Shown here: positions 59,807 to 64,000 of the stretch, one piece after another
Position numbering within the stretch: position 1 is the stretch's first letter
How the letters are laid out: the number at the start of each line of letters is the position of its first letter
Assembly (NCBI GenBank): GCA_045654245.1
Contig: JAZOMX010000023.1
Location: forward strand, 1 to 64,000
Reading direction: 5' to 3'
DNA from: UBA10677 sp045654245
GTDB lineage: Bacteria > Bacillota > Clostridia > Christensenellales > Pumilibacteraceae
Length of the DNA: 64,000 nucleotides
Notes under the pieces: model-generated
Database searches by the model: none
Told to the model about the DNA's origin: nothing
What the model saw: the letters and a program-made list of their open reading frames with translations, nothing else
Made by a program: the position numbers and the translations under genes

Positions 59807-59875
59807 AGAAAATGCAAAATGTTTAAATTTTGTAAAAATAGGCACCTTATTGAGTTTTGCACAAGGAAAAAAGTA

Positions 59876-61897
59876 TTGGAAAAAACTAGAAGAAAAAAGC
59901 AAATATTTGAAAAGATTATCGACGTATTCGCTTGGCTGTGTTTGTTCGTAGCGGTAATATTGTCCATAATCACTTTTGCCGCATCAATAAGTGGAGAACA
60001 AAACGGCAAAGAGATTTTCGGGCATAAGTTACTAATCGTAAACACAGACTCTATGAGTAAGTCCGTTTTAAGCGAGGACGAAAAAATCTTCTTCGAGGCT
60101 GGAGACCTTATCATTATCAAAAAGGTAAGTAACGTTTCCGCGCTTAAAGAAGGAGAGGTGATAACTTTCTTTTCGTACAATCCCGAATCTTTAGGAAAAA
60201 CGGTAACTCATAAAATCCGTCAAATAAAGAGAACGGAAACGGGCGAGGTTACGGGTATCGTTACTTACGGAATTAACACGGGTGTTAACGATATGGTAGA
60301 AGTCAAGCCCGAGTACGTTATGGGTAAGTACGCGTACAAGATTCCGAAAATCGGAAAACTGTTCTCGTTCTTGAAAACGCCGAGAGGTTTTTATCTAAGT
60401 ATTCTAATCCCTGGCGTGTTACTCATTATATTCTTTAGCGTTAAGGTTGGCAAGGTGTTAGGTCGTCAAGAGTACGCCCGCGCCTACAACGGAGAAATGG
60501 ACGAACTTAAAGAAAGGATAACGAGTTTAGAAGAAAATGGTGGCGAGCCGACCGCCTTAAAGCGAGATGCGAAAATCACTACGCAAAACGAAACGGCAAT
60601 AACGACTTTGCAGTGCACTGCTAATATGGAAGATTATATGGAAAACAACGAACAACTTATGGAAGAATTAGCAACGACAACCGTAGATGAAACGCAAGAG
60701 AGCGTAACGATTGAAAAAGCGGAAGAGAGCGCACCCGTAGAAGAAACGCCTGCGCCTAAGAGTGAAGAGAAAACGGAAGCGCCCGCAAATAACGGACAAG
60801 GTGCGGTTTATCAGACCGTATCGATTAACTATCAGCCTAGCCCGTTTACGCCTGCTCCCGTGATTTATCAAACTGCGCCTAGTTCGGCAGGGCCCGTATA
60901 TCAAACGATAACGATAGCGCCTGCTCCCGTTCAGCCCGTTGCTATGGGCTGTCCGTATCAACCGGTGTTCTATCAACCCGTTCAGCCGGCGTGCCCGTAC
61001 CAACCGGTACAAGCGCCTACGCCCCTAGTTGCGTATCCGCCTTACCAGAGCGCACCCGTGATTTATCAAACGGCGTCTGACAACGCACCCGTTCCCCCTG
61101 CGCCCGTAGCACAGCCTACGACCTTTGCGCCCACGCAAGGTGCGACGATAAGCCAAAACGCAAGTCAAACGGCGCAAGCGGTAAATCAAACGATAACCGG
61201 AGCGCCTATGCCCGTTTATTATCCCGTAACGCCCGTTGCTCCTCAGCCTGCCCCCGTGGTAGAACAGCCCAAACAAGAGGATAAGCCTGAGCCTGCTCCC
61301 GTAGTGGAGAGCAAGCCCGAAGTCGAGCCTGAGCCTACGCCCGAAGAGGAAATCGCAGTTACGCAAGAAACCTTGGTAGAGCAAACTCCCGTAGAGCCTC
61401 TCGACGAGGTTTTGGACGAAGAAGAGGCAATCGAGGAAGTAACCGAAGAGACTGAAGGCGGATTGAATATCCCCGCTGGAAACAAAAAGCCTTTTTCGGA
61501 GAAATTAATCGAGGCTAAAGAGGAAACGCAAAAGTACTTTAACGCCGTACATAACGAACTCGTGTCTTATAAAAGAGTGAACTCGAGAGTTTCTCGTCGT
61601 GGTATGTCGTATAGAGCAGGACGAACCTTGATTGCGAAAATCGGACTTCGTGGAAAGACGCTAACGGGATATTTTAATCTCGACCTAAACGCTTTTAACG
61701 AAAAGACTTTCTTCCAAAAGGATATGTCGGCGACGAAGGCTTACGAAGAAGTGCCGTTCGCAGTAAAGATTAAGAGTGAACGCGCTTGCAACAACGCAAC
61801 TAAACTCGTTACCGCAGTAGCGGAAAAGTTTGAACTTAAAAAGAACCCTAAATTTGAAGAAGTGAACGCAATAGAAGAATTCAAGAAGAACGACTAA
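59876..61897 (+). CDS. SipW-like signal peptidase with Pro-rich linker and C-terminal domain
   Basis: A 673-residue protein. One membrane segment (about 13-38) leads to a SipW-type signal peptidase with the Ser in NTDSMSKSV and a His in TVTHKI replacing the usual Lys (the ER/SipW type). A second membrane segment (about 180-200) follows. Then come an acidic stretch, a long low-complexity region rich in Pro, Tyr, Gln and Val (about 300-520; YQPV/IYQTA repeats), and a compact C-terminal domain (about 550-660; RGKTLTGYFNLDLNAFNEKTF) of unknown function. TTG 59876 has AAGGA; the ATG 57 bp upstream has almost no leader and no SD. It should process the TasA-like proteins next door. Confidence 0.8.
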   Translation: MEKTRRKKQIFEKIIDVFAWLCLFVAVILSIITFAASISGEQNGKEIFGHKLLIVNTDSMSKSVLSEDEKIFFEAGDLIIIKKVSNVSALKEGEVITFFSYNPESLGKTVTHKIRQIKRTETGEVTGIVTYGINTGVNDMVEVKPEYVMGKYAYKIPKIGKLFSFLKTPRGFYLSILIPGVLLIIFFSVKVGKVLGRQEYARAYNGEMDELKERITSLEENGGEPTALKRDAKITTQNETAITTLQCTANMEDYMENNEQLMEELATTTVDETQESVTIEKAEESAPVEETPAPKSEEKTEAPANNGQGAVYQTVSINYQPSPFTPAPVIYQTAPSSAGPVYQTITIAPAPVQPVAMGCPYQPVFYQPVQPACPYQPVQAPTPLVAYPPYQSAPVIYQTASDNAPVPPAPVAQPTTFAPTQGATISQNASQTAQAVNQTITGAPMPVYYPVTPVAPQPAPVVEQPKQEDKPEPAPVVESKPEVEPEPTPEEEIAVTQETLVEQTPVEPLDEVLDEEEAIEEVTEETEGGLNIPAGNKKPFSEKLIEAKEETQKYFNAVHNELVSYKRVNSRVSRRGMSYRAGRTLIAKIGLRGKTLTGYFNLDLNAFNEKTFFQKDMSATKAYEEVPFAVKIKSERACNNATKLVTAVAEKFELKKNPKFEEVNAIEEFKKND

Positions 61898-61917
61898 CGC
61901 GTTAAAAAGGAGAAAAA

Positions 61918-63390
61918 ATGAAAGTACTTAAGGCTAGAAGAACCTTAATATCAAGCATTATCGCTATCGTGATTAGTTTTAGTTTGCTAATCGGCGTAAC
62001 TTTTGCTTGGTTTACCGACACCGCACAGAGCGGAATCAACAAGATTAAGTCGGGTGACCTCGACGTAAAGATTGCATACGAGGGCGAGGAACTAACCAAG
62101 AACACCAAAATCTTTCTCGACGGCAACGGCGAAGAAATGATTTGGGAGCCGGGCGCATCCACTTACGGCGATTTTGAAATCGCAAACGACGGTAGCCTTG
62201 CTCTAAAGTTCCAGTTCGAAATTATATATATGAACGCAACTGAAACGCCTAGCGGAAAAACGCTAGCGGACGTGCTATCCGTTTATGCGGTTGCACTCGA
62301 AAAAGAAACGGGCGCTGACGAGACGATGGGAGACGCTAGACTTGACGCTTTAGTAGTCGGCGAGGCAGTACCCGGATACGACAAAGACAACGCTCCTAAG
62401 TTCTCGGATGGCGTAGCGGTAGAGGCGTTCTTACTTCCGCAAGAGGCTGTAAGTTTAGAAATCGGCGTTTTTTGGAACCCAACCGATAACGACAACGAGT
62501 TCAACGTTGACGGCGGACTATCTATTGATTTTGCCGTATCGCTAGTAGCAACTCAGGCAGACTACGAGGTGGGAGCGGACGGATTTATCTACGACGCTAA
62601 CGCTACTTACCCCGAAAATCCTATAATCGTTGACGAGGGAGCGACGGGTAGCATATCTTGGACTTTAAGTAGTACCGGTGTTTTGACCGTATCCCCATCC
62701 GAGTTTTCCATTCCCGACGTTAATTGCGGAAAGACTTTCGCAGAGGGCGCTTGGAGAGAGGCGATTGTTTATAACAGTAATGGTGAAGCAACTCAAGAAG
62801 GATATAACGCTGCTCCAGGAACTTCGCCTGATGCCGGCGCATACTTTTGCGACCGCAACGCCGTTACTTCGCTAGTGATTGAAGAAGGCGTAACCTCTAT
62901 CGGTTCGTTTGCGTCGCAATTTCCTAACCTTACGGGCGAAGTAGTAATTCCCGCATCCGTAACTTATATAGGACACGAGGCGTTAAAGGATTGTAAAATC
63001 ACCAAGTTGACTTTTGCTCCTGGTGGCACGAAAGCGCTTTGTATTGCTCCCGGCGCGTTAAAGAACCTACAAATTGAGGAAATCGAATTTCCCGCAGACC
63101 GTCCCGAAGTACATATCCATTGTTGGGCGCTAAACAACAATCGTAAATTAAAGACGGTGAAATTCCCCGCAAACGTAACGACTTTCTCTGGCTTTACTCA
63201 CATTGATTACTACGGTATGACTTTTTCAAACTCAAACGACAGTCAAATACTTAAAGGAAGTAACGCGCTTGAGAAAATAGTTTTCGCAACTCAAGCCGTT
63301 CACAATTTGTTCTTTAATTCCGCAGGCAACACAAGTAATATTAACGCTATCGGTGGCGTTGAAAGCATAATCGAAGAAAATCTTATATAA
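61918..63390 (+). CDS. TasA-like secreted protein with BspA-type leucine-rich repeats
   Basis: A 490-residue exported protein. The N-terminus (MKVLKARRTLISSIIAI... TFAWFTDTAQSG) is the SipW-dependent signal and TasA/CalY beginning. Residues about 40-215 are a TasA-like beta-rich domain (WEPGASTYGDFEIANDGSLALKFQ). A BspA-type LRR_5 region follows (about 290-480; VIEEGVTSIGSFASQFPNLT, VVIPASVTYIGHEAL). TasA forms biofilm fibres; LRR_5 domains bind host or matrix. It lies 20 bp after the SipW-like gene with SD AAAAGGAG. Confidence 0.85.
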   Translation: MKVLKARRTLISSIIAIVISFSLLIGVTFAWFTDTAQSGINKIKSGDLDVKIAYEGEELTKNTKIFLDGNGEEMIWEPGASTYGDFEIANDGSLALKFQFEIIYMNATETPSGKTLADVLSVYAVALEKETGADETMGDARLDALVVGEAVPGYDKDNAPKFSDGVAVEAFLLPQEAVSLEIGVFWNPTDNDNEFNVDGGLSIDFAVSLVATQADYEVGADGFIYDANATYPENPIIVDEGATGSISWTLSSTGVLTVSPSEFSIPDVNCGKTFAEGAWREAIVYNSNGEATQEGYNAAPGTSPDAGAYFCDRNAVTSLVIEEGVTSIGSFASQFPNLTGEVVIPASVTYIGHEALKDCKITKLTFAPGGTKALCIAPGALKNLQIEEIEFPADRPEVHIHCWALNNNRKLKTVKFPANVTTFSGFTHIDYYGMTFSNSNDSQILKGSNALEKIVFATQAVHNLFFNSAGNTSNINAIGGVESIIEENLI

Positions 63391-63446
63391 ACTTTATAAT
63401 GAAAAAGGTACTGAAAAATAAACAGTAACGACAAAAGGAGAAGAAA

Positions 63447-64000
63447 ATGAAAGTACTTAAGGCTAGAAGAACTCTGATAACGAGCATTATCGCTATCGTG
63501 ATTAGTTTTAGTTTGCTAATCGGCGTAACTTTCGCTTGGTTTACCGACACCGCGCAGAGCGGAATTAACAAGATTAAGTCGGGCAACCTCGACGTAAAAG
63601 TTACTTACGAGGGCGAGGAATTAAACGAGAACACGAAAATCTTTCTTGACGGCAACGGAGAAGAAATGATTTGGGAGCCGGGCGCGTCCACTTACGGCGA
63701 GTTTGAAATCGCTAACGACGGTAGTCTTGCTCTAAAGTTCCAGTTAGAACTAATTTATGCAAACGCTACCGCAACACCTAGTGGAAAAACGCTAGCGGAC
63801 GCTCTTTGCGTTTACGCAATCACGAGAGGAAAGAACACGGGAACGGACGAAGTAATGGGCGACGTTGGTCTTAACGCTTTAGTAGTCGGCGAGCCAGTAC
63901 CCGGATACGACAAAGAAAACGCTCCCAAATTTTCGGACGGCGTTTCGGTAGAGGCGTTCCTACTTCCGCAAGAGGCGGTAACTTTGGAAATCGGCGTGTT
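63447..64000 (+). CDS. Second TasA-like secreted protein, truncated by window end
   Basis: At least 184 codons, closely matching the preceding protein over the signal and TasA-like domain (LDVKVTYEGEELNENTKIFL, WEPGASTYGEFEIANDGSLA). Start ATG 63447 has AAAAGGAG. The first about 170 bp are nearly identical to the first gene at nucleotide level, showing a recent duplication. The C-terminus lies beyond the window, so presence of LRR repeats is unknown. Confidence 0.88.
   Translation, partial: MKVLKARRTLITSIIAIVISFSLLIGVTFAWFTDTAQSGINKIKSGNLDVKVTYEGEELNENTKIFLDGNGEEMIWEPGASTYGEFEIANDGSLALKFQLELIYANATATPSGKTLADALCVYAITRGKNTGTDEVMGDVGLNALVVGEPVPGYDKENAPKFSDGVSVEAFLLPQEAVTLEIGV

Larger units (their letters stand above)
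59446..59818. other. Intergenic region with Z-DNA-like palindrome
   Basis: About 370 bp without a gene. It holds the AraC terminator, a near-palindromic alternating CG-rich block (59546-59575 with exact core CATACGCGTATG at 59552-59563), and the promoter of the SipW-like operon. Confidence 0.6.

Noticed and set aside
59819..59875. Upstream ATG for the SipW-like gene
   Set aside because: It lies only about 12 bp after the -10 and lacks a ribosome site; the downstream TTG has AAGGA at good spacing.

Overview
The window is chromosomal DNA from a spore-forming, Gram-positive clostridial Firmicute, probably an uncultured gut or other anaerobic lineage. The evidence is a GPR germination protease gene, rubrerythrin, DegV and DUF951 proteins, QueT, SipW/TasA-type secretion genes, TTGACA/TATAAT promoters, strong GGAGG-type ribosome sites and many glycan-active enzymes. 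No rRNA, tRNA, CRISPR array or classical insertion sequence was recognised.

Region 1 (1-32 kb, almost all minus strand) carries a broken sugar-binding lipoprotein, queT, a cyclophilin, GH106-like, GH78-like and GH3 glycosidases, a FliB-like methylase, rubrerythrin, a GpsA-like dehydrogenase, a two-gene ATPase/TOPRIM pair resembling the PARIS defence system, trkH-trkA, uraA-upp with an attenuator leader, glyA, degV, lepB, an alpha/beta hydrolase lacking its serine, a MacB-like ABC exporter and ftsH.

Region 2 (32-38 kb) looks like the replication origin. It holds parB, two parS palindromes in a tandem duplication, rsmG, and between rsmG and mnmE a cluster of DnaA boxes next to a DnaA-trio-like TAG array and an AT-rich stretch. 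Gene direction flips here (minus to the left, plus to the right), as expected at a bidirectional origin. dnaA and parA are not in the window.

Region 3 (38-49 kb, mostly plus strand) carries mnmE, smpB, a solitary PD-(D/E)XK/DUF4268 nuclease, an extended rpsT, gpr, murI, two tandem MATE exporters and a sugar isomerase / oxidoreductase / nucleoside hydrolase operon.

Region 4 (about 49.08-57.16 kb) is an integrated mobile element of about 8 kb. A large serine recombinase sits at its right end. The element splits a rho-independent terminator in two, and both attB (the terminator palindrome) and attP (ACACCC / GGGTGT around AAAAA) can be rebuilt from its ends. Its cargo is defence-like: a HipA/CtkA-type kinase with an HTH partner under a promoter flanked by repeats, a GmrSD-type restriction protein, an HNH protein, iteron-like repeats, an oriT-like hairpin and a ribbon-helix-helix protein.

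Region 5 (57.2-64 kb) has a third MATE exporter divergent from an AraC regulator, then an operon with a SipW-like signal peptidase carrying a long Pro-rich tail and a C-terminal domain, followed by two near-duplicate TasA-like secreted proteins, the first with a leucine-rich-repeat domain. The second runs off the window.
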